Part shown: positions 49,028-60,700 of the stretch, piece after piece
Layout: each line of letters opens with the position of its first letter
How positions within the stretch are numbered: the first letter of the stretch is position 1
Assembly (NCBI GenBank): GCA_028551475.1
Contig: CM052359.1
Span: forward strand, 10,293,583-10,357,582
Direction of reading: 5' to 3'
Length of the DNA: 64,000 nucleotides
DNA from: Casuarina equisetifolia
Lineage: Eukaryota; Streptophyta; Magnoliopsida; Fagales; Casuarinaceae
The notes under the pieces: generated by a model
What the model was told of the DNA's origin: nothing
Databases searched by the model: none
What the model saw: only the letters and a program-made list of their open reading frames with translations
Position numbers and translations under genes: made by a program

Positions 49028-49550
49028 TGTTAAGTGACAAGTCACCCATCCACATCAATGTTACATGGTGCCACATCGACATTCATTAAACATGTGGCAC
49101 CTTAATGCCACATCAGCCTTACGTATCACAACCTCAATGCATAACCTTTTTCTCTAAGAAGACCAACATCTCTTGGACACACTTGGCCGAAAAATCATCT
49201 TCGGGAAACCTTCCATATTTACCCGAATTCTAGACACGTCTCCAAGCAACCTCACTATGGAAAGAATTGAAAGCCAATGAACAATTCAATCAAGATTTTA
49301 AATTCTTTCCAAGCAAGCCCTAGCCGATTTCACTACAAAACCCTAGACAACTTTCAATCATTAGTCTCAATTAATTTATGGTTTTGATTTCCTTTCTTGT
49401 ATAGATGATATAAGTCTATAAATTAGGGTTTATTTCTGTACAAACAATTATCGAATCACAAATCCCCAATTCATGCATTATTCTAAGGTTCTTGGTGTTC
49501 ATCATGTTCTTGAGAATTTAATCTAATTCTCAACGATTTTTCTTTCAACT
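49028..49550 (+). repeat. 5' LTR of the copia element in the GRAS pseudogene
   Basis: The 523-bp LTR starts TGTTAAGTGACAAGTCAC and ends ctttcaact, directly before the primer-binding site. It contains a probable TATA region near 49420 (tataaattaggg). The 3' end lacks a clear CA, which may be mutated. Confidence 0.88.
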
Positions 49551-49564
49551 TGGTATCCAGAGCC
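49551..49564 (+). other. Primer-binding site (initiator tRNA-Met type)
   Basis: tggtatccagagcc directly follows the 5' LTR. It matches TGGTATCAGAGC, the usual copia PBS complementary to the 3' end of initiator tRNA-Met, with one extra C. Confidence 0.8.
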
Positions 49565-52500
49565 ATAGGCCATAATTGAAATTCGATCTTTCCTTTATTT
49601 TCATCCTAATGGCCTAAAATCCCAACCCTGTTAATTCTAGTAACATCTTCATTCCAGCCACCATTGTTCAACTTAATGGCCCAAACTATTTGGTTTGGAA
49701 AGCTCACATTGTGCCATGCAACTAAGCTTCTGCCTATCATTGATGGGTCTATGACTTGACTGACAGAATTCACTATTATGATTGATTCTAGCAACAAAAC
49801 TGTTTGGGTTCCTAATCCTGATCATCTCAAATGGCTGAAGTGGGACTAGACTACGTTGGCCTCCTTTTGAATACATGCTTCAACTTAATTGTTAACTAGT
49901 TGACAAAGTAAGAAACCTCCGTTAATGTTTAGCATGCCCTAGCTACCAAATTCACTGCCCAAAGCTCTGCTCATGCATCTAGCCTTTGCCTCTAACTTCA
50001 ACCGACCTTCAAAGGACACTGTACGGTGTCTGAATTCCTCCATGAAATCAATGGTCTTATGGAGGAACTTAGCGATGTAGGTAAGGTTATCTCTGACAAT
50101 TACCTTACCTACCTCTTTCATGGCCTTGGAGCGTACAACGCTCCACTAGCAATAATGATTTCCATCTACACACACACCGATCTTCATGGTCTTCTCCTTA
50201 ACTAAAAGGTGCAACTAGAATTGGCAGAGCAATTTAAAGCTCTAGTGGTGATGTTTTCAATCCACCATGATTTTGCTTCACGCAATTATGGAGGGCTCCT
50301 AAATTTTTCATTCACCCTTCGTCAGAACCTTCAAGTTGACAGTAAGTCCTTTGTAGCTCCCACTGGTGGTCGGTTCATTGTTGATGGTGGTAATCGTTGT
50401 CAGGTTCCTCACTGCCAAATCTACCATCATACAGGGCACTAGGCCACCATGTGTTAGGCCTATTACAACCAACCTTACTCCTTCACGGACCACATTCCAC
50501 AAGCCCATCAACTAGCCTACTTTGATCTCACGAGCTCTTACTCAGATGTTGCTTTCACCCAATCTTAAATAGAGGCCTCTTACCTTGTTGTTGCTTTGGC
50601 CTACTTGCTGACAAACTAGTTCCCGGATTGAGGGGCCACCAATCATGTCACTACTAAGCCTATGGGCCTAGACCCACTATTGCCTTATTAATGAAAGGAC
50701 CAGGTCACTATAGGTGATGGTGTGGGCCTACCCATCACCCACACAAGTAATTTACCGAACCCATTTATTTTAAAAACTAATAATTTTTTAATAGTCCCTC
50801 AAATTTTAAAAAATATTTTATCTATCTCACAATTTACCATGGATAATAATTGTGCCTGTATTTTTTACCCTAATTTTTATGTGGTACAACATCTACCTTT
50901 AGGCCAAACTTTGCTTAAAGACCCATTGCATTGCAGGTTATATCGCCTTCATCCAAATAAATTGGAGCACATGCCCAAAATATTTAGTGTAACTCTTAAT
51001 ATGCTTGAAAAATAGCATCATCGCCTAGGGCATGCAAACTATTCTATTGTACTCAAAGTGCTTCAAATAAATAAAATAAATGTTAAAGGAAACTTTAATT
51101 CAATTTGTACTAATTGTCATATGAGTAAAAGTGTGCAAAATATACATCCACCTACTTACATAAAATCCAAGGTTCCACTCGACATAATTCATTTTAATAT
51201 ATAGGGACCTGCCCCAATTTTATCTCACTCAAGCAACAAATATTATATTGTATTTATTGATGATTTTTCAAATTTACCTGTATCTATGCATTCCAATCTC
51301 AACATCAATTCATCCTAAATTTTTAACAATTTTACAAATTTATTGAATGAAGATTAAAAATATTCAATGTGATGGCACTTCTAAATTTACATCTTTTGCT
51401 TTCACCAATTTACTTACACAAAAGGGTATTCACCAATGTATATTTAGCCCATATGCACATTTTCAAAATGGGTCCATAATATTGTTGAAACTGGGCTTTC
51501 CCTACTTAATCACGCCCAAGTTCCCTCTCTTTATTGGGACTATGCCTTTGAAGTAGTTGTCCACATTATCAATCGGCTTCCCAGTGTAGTTATTAATAAC
51601 AAATCTCCATGAGAATTATTTTATAGACAACAACCACTAGTGTCCCATCTTCATATATTTGGTTATCTCATTTTTCCCAATTTAAGACCTTATGCTAAAA
51701 ACAAATTGGAACCTCGTTTCAAACCTTGTATATTCTTGGGATATCCCTCTGGTTATAAAGGCTATCAATGCCACTGTCCAACTATCAATCAGTTGTATAT
51801 TATTGTTGATGCCTCCTTTAATGAGACTCAATTTCCCTTTTGTCCGGCATCCTAACCATCTTAATTGTCTAATCACTCTTATGTTCCACTTCATTTTTCT
51901 CTTCCTTTTTCAACAAGTCCTATGGTTCCCTATCTTATACAACCACTACCTCTAAGGGCCTCTAAATCTTGACCCTCTGAGTCTAACAATCTTTGTTCCT
52001 CTCATAACATTCGAGATCCTTCTTAATCATTTAATACCACCTTCACTCATCCCATGACTACATGTCTTAAAGATGTAACTATTTTTAAGAGGACTTTAAC
52101 CATGGAACAAACATATGCCTTAACCACCACAACCCATCCGTACAAGGAACCTACTTGTTTCATTGAAGTCGGTGCTTCCCCTGAATGGCACCAAGCTATA
52201 GCTTATGAATACATTACCTTAATAAAAAAATCAAACCTGGGAGCTTGTTCCTCCATCTCTTCATATTTACTCTATTGGTTGCAAATGAGTTTACAAAATT
52301 AAACTTAGATTTGATGGCTCCTTCAAATGCTATAAAGCTCACTTAGTTGTAAAAAGGTTCCATCAAGGTCCAAGCATTCACTATACTGAAACATTTAGTC
52401 ATGTTGCTAAACTTGTAACAATATGGATATTATTCTATATTGCTTTTAGAAATGGTTGGACAATCTATCAACTGGATGTCAAAAATGTTTTTCTCCATGG

Positions 52501-53687
52501 GTATCTTGATGAAGAAGTTTTCATGAAACAACATCAAGGTTTCATTGATCCATAACTTCCCACCATGTTTGTCATCTTCAACATTCTTTCTATGACCTCA
52601 AACAAGTCCTTTGGGCATGGAATTATCATTTATCTCAATTTCTCCAACAAATTGGATTTTCCATTTCCAATGCAAACTCCTCTTTATTTTTTTTACACAC
52701 TATTACTTTAGTATTTTTCTATCGGTTTATGCGGATGACATCATCCTTACTGGTAGCCCTCATACTCCAATCTCTAATATTCTCCACCAACTACAAAAAG
52801 AATTTGACATAAAAAATCTTGGTAATCTTCGTTATTTCCTTAGGATAGAAGCATTATCCACACCCAATGACCTCTTTCTACATTGGGCCAAATTTGCACA
52901 TGAAATCATTAACTGTGCTAAAACAGGTGCTATTCATGGTGTTTCCACACCATGTAATACAAGTCAACCTCCCTCCATTCATGATGGTGAACCTTTAATC
53001 AATCCCACCCATTATTGCAGTATTATTGTGGCCCTTCAATACCTTACCCTTATTCAGCCTAACACAACTTATACAGTCAATACTGCCTATTAGTACATGC
53101 ATGCCCCTACCACCATTCACTGGACATTTGTCAAATGCATTTTAAGATTTCTTGTAGATACTTTTCATTATAGTATTCAACTCACCAAGTCTACATCTCA
53201 TCAACTCCATGCCTACTTTGATACCGGCTAGGCCAGTGACTATGATGATCGATGCTCCATTAATGGCTTCTACATCTCCCTTGAATCCAATCTCATCTCA
53301 TGGAGTTCTTGCAAATAGAAGATTGTTATGCATTATAGCACCAAAACTAAATTCAAATCCTTGGAAAACACAACTGTAGAACTTATTTAGATTGAAGCTC
53401 TCATTCATGACCTCCAACATCCATTATCCATGCCTCATGCTCTTTGGTGTGATAATCTTTCAACATTATACCTCTCCACCAATCTTGTCTTTTACACATG
53501 TACCAAGCATGTTGAAATCAACTTTCACTTCATTCATGAACGATTCAAAAACATCAGCTCCACATCTAGTTTATCTCTTTGGTTGACCAAATTGTGAATC
53601 TCTTCACCAAAGGTCTCTCTTCCTCTCACTTCTCTTTCCTTCAAAACAAGCTTACAGTTCATACCAACCCTTCAGCTTATCAAGGGG

Positions 53688-54226
53688 TGTTAAGTGACAA
53701 GTCACCTATCCACATAAGCATTTCCACATCAATGCCATGTGGTGCCACATCAACATTCATTAAACACATGGCACCTCAATGCCACATTAGCCTTGCACAT
53801 CACAACCCCAATGCGCAGCCTCTTTCTCCAAGAAAACCAGCATCTCCTACACACACCTAGCTAGAAAATCGTTGTCGGGAAACCTTTCATATTTACCCAA
53901 ATTCTAGATATGTCTCCAAGCAACCTCAATGTGGAAAGAATCAGAAGCCAATAACTAATTTAATCAAGAATTCAAATTCTTTCCAAGCCCTAGACGATTT
54001 CACTACAAAACCCTAGACGACTTTCAATCATGTAATTAGTCTTAATTAATTTCGGGTTTTGATTTCCTTTCTTGTATAAATGATAGAGGTCCATAATTAG
54101 GGTTCATTTTTGTACAAACAATTATCAAATCACAAATCCCCAATCCAAGCATTGTTCTTGGGTTCTTGGTGTTCATCATGTTCTTAAGAAATTAATCTAA
54201 CTTCTCACGGATTTTGCCTTTCAACT
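53688..54226 (+). repeat. 3' LTR of the copia element in the GRAS pseudogene
   Basis: The 539-bp LTR opens with the same TGTTAAGTGACAAGTCAC and ends ctttcaact. It differs from the 5' LTR by many substitutions and a few short indels, including an insertion near position 30 of the LTR. Confidence 0.88.
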
Positions 54227-54310
54227 CTTCTAACACCATATCCATAACTTCTTGGGAGTCCGAAAGATGGAACTGGCATTTGCTTATGATGTTCAAGGAT
54301 TCTTGAACCA

Positions 54311-56836
54311 AAAGCTAAGTTAATGGTGGTAATCTGTCAACAAAGCGCCTTTCTTAGCTCTATATTGTTGATGAAAAACATAAAAAGTAGATATAGGATT
54401 AGTCTCTCATACTATTTCAAAGAATTAGGTCTTGTTTCTCTTGGAACACTACTTGGTTGTTTTATGTCTTCAAAGGGACACGACTGCCTCGGATTCCATC
54501 CATATCAACGGCGTCGAAGAGAATAAGGCAAAGCCAATACTGTAATGCAGAATTTCATTCTAGACAACCACGTTTTCTAGATTAATATCGCCGCAAAGTT
54601 TCAAGGTGATCTGCACTTTCGGTTAACAAGAAGTGACAAATGGTGATGTAACTTAACCAGAAATTCAAGGCGTGTAATTATGTTCATCGCAGCCAGCGGC
54701 AATGCAGTTCCAAGGATTTGATTAAAAAAGAGGCAATCCAACTGATGTCTTACGCAAGGCTGGAGAAAATATTTGGAGATGTTTTCAAAGCCGAAAACAA
54801 TAAGGGAGAGGATCCAAACAGAAGATGATCAAGAATGTTATATTATAAATGGCGAATACTAATTCAAGGAAATGGTTGGCTCGATGGCAAGTTAAGCGAA
54901 AGTCCGGCAAAATGAGACGAGGGAATAATACAGACAAGTAAAACTTCTTTTCGATGAATACAGGAGAAGACATGATATTTAAGCATTATAAGATCATTTT
55001 TGACAAGAACAAAGTGGAGGTAACCTCGGAATACAAACAAACTCGTCTATTTGCAAGGATTTGATTTATCTAAGTTCCTTACGTTTATGACATACAAAAC
55101 CGCATATACTAGGCTTTTTCTCATTCTTTACGTTTAATACATAATGATTAGAAGCATATTCTTATAATGAAGTCATACATGACATTGTATTACATAAAAA
55201 ATAGTCTTCTCAAGTCTCTAGGCATACTAGATAAACATGTTATAGTTGTTTTAATTTTTGTTTTAACACATCAAAATGTATCTCTTACAATTATAACTTT
55301 AACAATTACACATTCAAAACTTACTTTATTTCAAAAAATCTATTATTTTTTATTCCAAATAGCATAAACAAAAGTTATATACACAAATTTAAGAAATACA
55401 TGTCTCAAAATTTTTCCCTTTTGCATGATAAGGAGCCAACCAATCCTTAAATGTCATGATATATACAATGATATCATATTAACTAGGCATTTTATTTTAT
55501 TGTGGAATGAAAAATGATTGTAATGTCGAGATCTCTACTTCTCTATGTTAACGAACATATTAAAATGCCGACGCTTTATGTTTCTCATAGTTGTAGACGT
55601 TGACAATTGTTGCCGAAGCAAGAAAAAAATTGAAGATTTTTCTATGGTTTGAGGATTCTTGATTATGTTTTAGTAGAATAATTAATATGTTTTAGTAGAA
55701 TGATTAATATGTCTTAGTACTAGAACGCTAAATACTACTTGAACATTTATGCAGTTATTCTACGATGAATGTTCGCATCCATTATCTTCAGGACTGCCAG
55801 TTTCAACATTACTACAGCAAGAACATGCTGTGTAGTAAGCCCCAGGAAGATCCTCAAAACGCCAATGCAATTGCTGAATGTGTGCAGATTATTGTTGGCC
55901 GAGAAATAAATATGTGATGTTGGAATACAAGCGTGAGGTTTGTGAGACAACTATTATTTTTAATATAATTTTTTTGGCCCGAGCACATAAAGATCATAAC
56001 AACAAAATCTGCAAATAATGCTTTGAGCAATAACATGGAATCATGAGAACTTAATTAACAAATGACGGGGTTGATAGTTATATATCAACTATCAAGATTA
56101 ATTTAATTTTATGTTAAAAAGACCCAAATTCTTCTTTTAAACTGATTATTAATCTTGATAGTTGATATATCAAATTAATATATAAGATAATCATTATTTT
56201 GAATATGATACATTTGCATGCATGGGAAGAATCGATTTTATTGTCATGTCGTGTCGTGTGGACGCGGACAACATTCTGCAGTTGGATAGGCCTCGAAGCA
56301 AGATTAAGGAAGCCTTTGGGTGAACCCCTTTTCACGTGGGCTTCAATTGGGCTGACTACTGCCATTTTAGCAGCTTTCCTGAATAAGTAATTAAAAGCAA
56401 GTAGGCTTGAGGTTTGCGACATGGACCATTCATCCAGAAACAGATTTGTTTAAACATATGTTGACACAACTTCCTTTTCTTTATAAATACCATCTACGTT
56501 AGATGAACTGTTCTTTCCTGTTTGTTGGCTGGTGATGGAGGATACATGTGGTAGGAACAAAAAAAAAATAGAAAATTCATAAATTAATTCAATGATTGTC
56601 TGGCAGTTACTACTTCGAAAATAACCCTAGCAGGATTCCTTAAGATTGATAATGTCATCATCTTCTTCATCCTCTATGGTTTGAACCCTAAGCATGTTGA
56701 CAGGTTTGTTCTTGTTGTAACCTTAAGAGTAACAAATATTACCATTTGAAAACAAAAACTCAATAACGAAATTGGATTGAAGTACAACAGATGAGAGATG
56801 AATAAAAACTGAATAATAATAACAAAAGTTCGAAAT
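54311..56836. other. Intergenic with a short coding-like ORF and a hairpin repeat
   Basis: No gene with a known domain is visible. A 50-codon ATG-to-TGA frame at 55765-55917 (+) reads like protein (QNANAIAECVQIIVGREINM at its end) but matches nothing I know. A second one, 56199-56390 (+), ends in a hydrophobic stretch TWASIGLTTAILAAFL. Both could be fragments or chance. A 22-bp inverted repeat lies at 56081-56169. Confidence 0.4.
56081..56169. repeat. 22-bp perfect inverted repeat with a 45-bp spacer
   Basis: The left arm tatatcaactatcaagattaat (56081-56102) is the exact reverse complement of the right arm at 56148-56169. The whole could be a decayed MITE or a transcribed hairpin. No target-site duplication was identified. 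Confidence 0.85.
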
Positions 56837-57682
56837 TCAGACCATTTGTTCATCCATGTTAGAGTCAGGCGACTTCCCTCTTGCCCTTCTACATAGCAAG
56901 AGCATCCCAAGCCTCATAAAGCCCTTCATAATCTTGACCATCCCAATTGTCACGGCCAGATAATACAACCACCAAGCGGTAAAGTCAGCCGCCCCAATAC
57001 CCATCAGGAATTCTCGCTTCAACTCTGGCAGTACTACCAGAAGCCCAACCTGTTCCCGCAACTTCCACCACCACAGAGCGGCAAAGCTTACCGCCATGGC
57101 CACAGTTTCCGCCCACCTCTCCTCCCTGACAAACCCCAAAATCGTATCGTCCACCACCGGCTTTACCACCACTCTGGACCAATGAATCATCATTTCATAC
57201 AACCCCAGGAAGAAAACGCCTCTGCTCAGTAAGCTTTCCTCCTCGATATCAAGACTCCGGCCGTCAACTCCGGCAGCTATTGTTCCCTCGATGCCTAAAC
57301 AGACGGAGACTTGTAATGTGAAGACAAAAATCCATCCCGTGTACAAACGGGGGCGTGAAACAGGGCCTGGCAACTCGGTTAGAAAGGAGAGTTTTCCTGT
57401 CAAGCCGTGGGTGAGAGTGGCTACGCTAACAATGGAAACGATGAGATAAAGAACACCCGGGTTTATATATAGGAAAAAGGACAAAAGAAAAGAAGAAAGC
57501 TCTGATGAAGGGTAAGATTCAAAGCTTAGGAGATAGTATACATAAGAAAATCTGGATAGGAGGAGAAACGAGAGCGGAAGCAAGAGGCTGAGGATGGCGA
57601 TGGTCAGGATGTGGAAGGGTTCCCTCAAATGGGTAGAATTCAAGAGCTTCTTAACCTTCTGATCCCAATTCAACAAAACCAT
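56837..57682 (-). CDS. Plant multi-pass membrane protein of unknown function
   Basis: Single-exon minus-strand frame. Starting at the ATG at 57682 it encodes 281 residues; an in-frame ATG at 57736 would add 18. The second is preferred because a TATATAAA box (57749-57756) lies only 12 nt above the first ATG, which would then precede transcription start. The protein has about five or six hydrophobic segments. Examples are HILTIAILSLLLPLSFLLLS, FLLSFFLYINPGVLYLIVSI and WIFVFTLQVSVCLGI near the N-terminal half, and TAWWLYYLAVTIGMV near the C-terminus. A SVATLTHGLTGK motif follows the second. The pattern resembles a plant-specific transmembrane protein family without a defined role. No internal stop; GC-rich compared with its flanks, so I believe it is real. 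Confidence 0.8.
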   Translation of the reverse strand: MVLLNWDQKVKKLLNSTHLREPFHILTIAILSLLLPLSFLLLSRFSYVYYLLSFESYPSSELSSFLLSFFLYINPGVLYLIVSIVSVATLTHGLTGKLSFLTELPGPVSRPRLYTGWIFVFTLQVSVCLGIEGTIAAGVDGRSLDIEEESLLSRGVFFLGLYEMMIHWSRVVVKPVVDDTILGFVREERWAETVAMAVSFAALWWWKLREQVGLLVVLPELKREFLMGIGAADFTAWWLYYLAVTIGMVKIMKGFMRLGMLLLCRRARGKSPDSNMDEQMV

Positions 57683-57748
57683 ATTCCCCCTAGTCCGACA
57701 AAGACAAGCTCGAAAGCCTTTTCGCCAAAGGATCATAGAACATTAAGG

Positions 57749-57756
57749 TTTATATA
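57749..57756 (-). promoter_or_regulatory. TATA box of the multi-pass membrane protein gene
   Basis: On the minus strand the sequence reads TATATAAA. With the usual spacing of about 30 nt, transcription would start near 57720, below the first in-frame ATG and above the second. Confidence 0.55.
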
Positions 57757-60700
57757 TGTGACTGACTGAACAACAACCATAGTTTAAAGATATGGCTTAT
57801 AGTGGCTGTCACGCCCTCTCAGTTGACTTTAAGACATGGTCTTATTCCTTCATGGAACATTTGCATTTGAGTTTGGAGTTCAGAATAAGGCAAAGAACAA
57901 TTTAGGTGAAAATAGTTTAATATCTCTTGGGTTGGATTTTTTTTTTTAGATTAAAAATTTTGTGTTTTCATATCTGGTTATGGAAACCACGACTCATGTA
58001 ATGGGACTGCAGAGCTTTCCATTAAGAGGCTACCTGCCCTTTTTTTCCAAATGTCCACAGATCGCCCAAGGACGTGTTATTAATGAGAATGGTCTCACCG
58101 TAAAAATGGCATTGACTAAAAAGAGAAATTAGAAATCAGGCATTTTCTGTCCAAATCCACTTCAGTTCCAATTCATAGATAAAGGCCACGACGTGACATG
58201 ACTATGAGACATTATGAATACACTATCAGATATTATGAATACATAAAGAATATCAAATCAAGATATTATTAGTTTGTGATGATTATTATTTTAAATTTCT
58301 TCTTATCTTAAATAGGAATTAAACCTTAAGTAACCAACATAAAGATAAAAGTTTAACATATGATTCAGTGCTATATTTATATTTAAACTATAATATTACG
58401 TTAACAATATTTAACTTTTCTTTTATTATAAGTGGTCATTCAAAAGGGAAAATCAACATATATTTTCTTTTATCAATACCATGTTAATTTATTGATACTC
58501 AAGTTTCGTTCTCATTTATACATTTACTCTCTGTCTGCCTCTAGGAAAGGAAGAGGTGTCCTGTTCCGAGACTAATCTTTTTTGACTTGTTTATGGAGAA
58601 AAATCCAGTTCAACTAGTTGATAGAGAGAGGTATAACCATAAACATCTGGAACTGGCAAATCCTTCCTCTGGGAATCCCAGCTTCACTCCTCAATCATAA
58701 ACTAATTAATCGATTAATCCCTTGTCTCCATGGGTTTTGCTTTGCAATGTGAGGAGACCATTGTTGCAAGTAATGTCAGAGACTGCATGAAGCTGAACGT
58801 GCACGTCACGAACAATCCCCAGTTGATGAATTCTATAAGGGGTAAGGCAAAAAGGACTTCATACTATAATAGAGCGATAATATTGCTGTAGATTTATGCA
58901 ATGATGATAATTCCAATTAGTTATATCAATCTGTTTTTAAAGTACAAGCTATTGCTGTTGTTTCAAGGTAAATGCCATTTCTTTAGTAAATATTCACAAA
59001 GAATTTCCTACATCCAAAAAATAATTCTCTTATTATTTAAAAATTTAATTCACTTGTGAATCTTCATAGTTTCGTTTCTTTAACAACTTTCTCTACTTCA
59101 TTACAATGATAATTTCCCAAATGGTACAAAACATAAATAGAATTCCAGAAAATCTCACATATAGACAGCTTAAAAGAAACCTTAATTAAATTGTTAGATA
59201 ATAGGCCTAAAGTTCAATGTAAAATCTAGAGCAGAAATTAAATAAATATTTTTTATGTTTAAATATTGTCCAAAGATGATATTTTTGTAACATAAAAATT
59301 TTATTTCCAGCGCAAATAATTGTCGTTTTTACATTATCCTAACATTGATTCAAACGAACATTGATGTCGTAGATTTATAACCTGCTTTCCATTACCTCTT
59401 AGAGCAGGATCTTCCAGTTCGCGTTAGGTTGCAAACTGTTAGGTGGCTAATGGCAGCCGGGACTCGCAGACTCGGAAGCCACTTGGTTTGACCAACAAGA
59501 TAGCATATAATTGAATGGCCTTTCAAATCCATCATTTCCTACAACCCAATGACAGGTCCGCTGACAAGGCTGTGCTGTCTGCAATGATTGAAGCATCCTG
59601 GGTTGGGTTTGGATAACACCATTATTTTTTAAAGGAGCAATTCATTTCTCCGCATGCATCCCAACCAAAATCATCGCTGGATTGGGAATGTCCATATCTT
59701 TTTCTTTCAACTTTCGAATACTATTTTTGACATCTCAAATGATCATAAGGATTCTTTCCGTGATCCCAATTAAGAATCCAAAGTATGGAAAGGCTTTCTT
59801 TTCTTGGCAAACTATATCAAGATGTTCCAAAGCTACATCCCTTTATAGACTTTTTGAGTTCACCAAATTTGTCAATAATAGACATTCCCATAGAAGTAGC
59901 TTCTACAAATTCGCTAGAACATAGATCGAAAGAAGAAATAACAAAACTATGAATCTAAGTTCTCAATTTTCACTAGGACAATGAAGATTATATTAAGAAG
60001 CATGTTAACTTGTGTATGACAAAAGTCTCGTTTCAAATATATAATCTTTTATGATAATACTTAAAAGAAAAAAAAATCACTTCATCTCTTGAGCTAGTTT
60101 TGAAATAAAGTTTTTAAGCCTTTTAATATAATATGAGAATTTAACTTAAATATGTTTCACATGTGATCTTGGGCCTAATGTCACTTGCATGTGAAAGCAT
60201 GTACATAGATGAAAGTTTAACATTGAGTATGCAATCATTTATGATAAAACTTATATAAAAAATGTCACTCTGACTCTTGAGTTAGTTTTGAATTAAGCCT
60301 TTAAACTTTGTAACTATTTAGGCTATTCAATTGGACTCAAAATTTACAATGAATCACTAGAAAGAAACTTCAACAATAACACATCTAATATGCAAATTGA
60401 ACAAGATTGATGCAAATCCAACAACGTGAAGGGTGACATAGAAGTGGAGCATATGATGATAGGGAAGGAAGTAACTATCAAATCCTATCATGATCAGAAC
60501 GATATATTTCGACAAAATTCAGCACAAATTGAACCGGTAGAAGCACAAAGATTTCCATCTACTTTTAGATGGAGACCTGTATTCCAAAATGGTAGTGATA
60601 GTAAGGTTGAAGATATGTACTAAATTAATGTGAAACCGTATATGGACGTAGCCTAAACAGGAAATTTGTGAGAGTAGATGACACTTGAGTTAAGCCCTCG

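Larger units (their letters stand above)
49028..54226 (+). mobile_element. Ty1/copia retrotransposon with both LTRs (5.2 kb, coding region decayed)
   Basis: The element has a 5' LTR (49028-49550), a primer-binding site, gag-pol on the plus strand, a polypurine tract (about 53678-53687, ending aagggg) and a 3' LTR (53688-54226). It is flanked by the 5-bp target-site duplication CTTCT (49023-49027 and 54227-54231). Domain order is gag, protease (GATNHVT near 50630), integrase (GAG-pre-integrase near 51020), reverse transcriptase (YADD near 52728) and RNase H, as in copia. The gag zinc knuckle near 50400 has lost a cysteine. Stops and frameshifts are frequent, so the element is not autonomous. 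The LTRs differ at many sites and in several indels, so the insertion is old. Confidence 0.92.
48533..54310 (-). pseudogene. GRAS pseudogene split by a copia retrotransposon
   Basis: The plus-strand text at 48533-49027 follows the neighbouring GRAS gene (44478-44770, then 45310-45415) with frameshifts and a loss of roughly 400-500 bp. Shared words include aattaggccttgagatcatc, catgtttg and aaaggatgca. At 49028 the match is cut by a copia LTR. After the element, 54232-54310 resumes with sequence matching 45490-45580 of the gene (cttcttgggag / cttccttaggag, gatggaactggcatttgc / gatggaggaggcatttgc). It is therefore a tandem paralogue that was duplicated, decayed and hit by a transposon. It cannot encode a GRAS protein. 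Confidence 0.85.

Noticed and set aside
52611-53093. 160-codon frame as a separate gene
   Set aside because: It contains the YADD reverse transcriptase motif and belongs to the copia element at 49028-54226.
59640-59960. Possible pentatricopeptide-like fragment on the minus strand
   Set aside because: The wording suggests helical repeats only vaguely; there are stops and no 35-residue periodicity.
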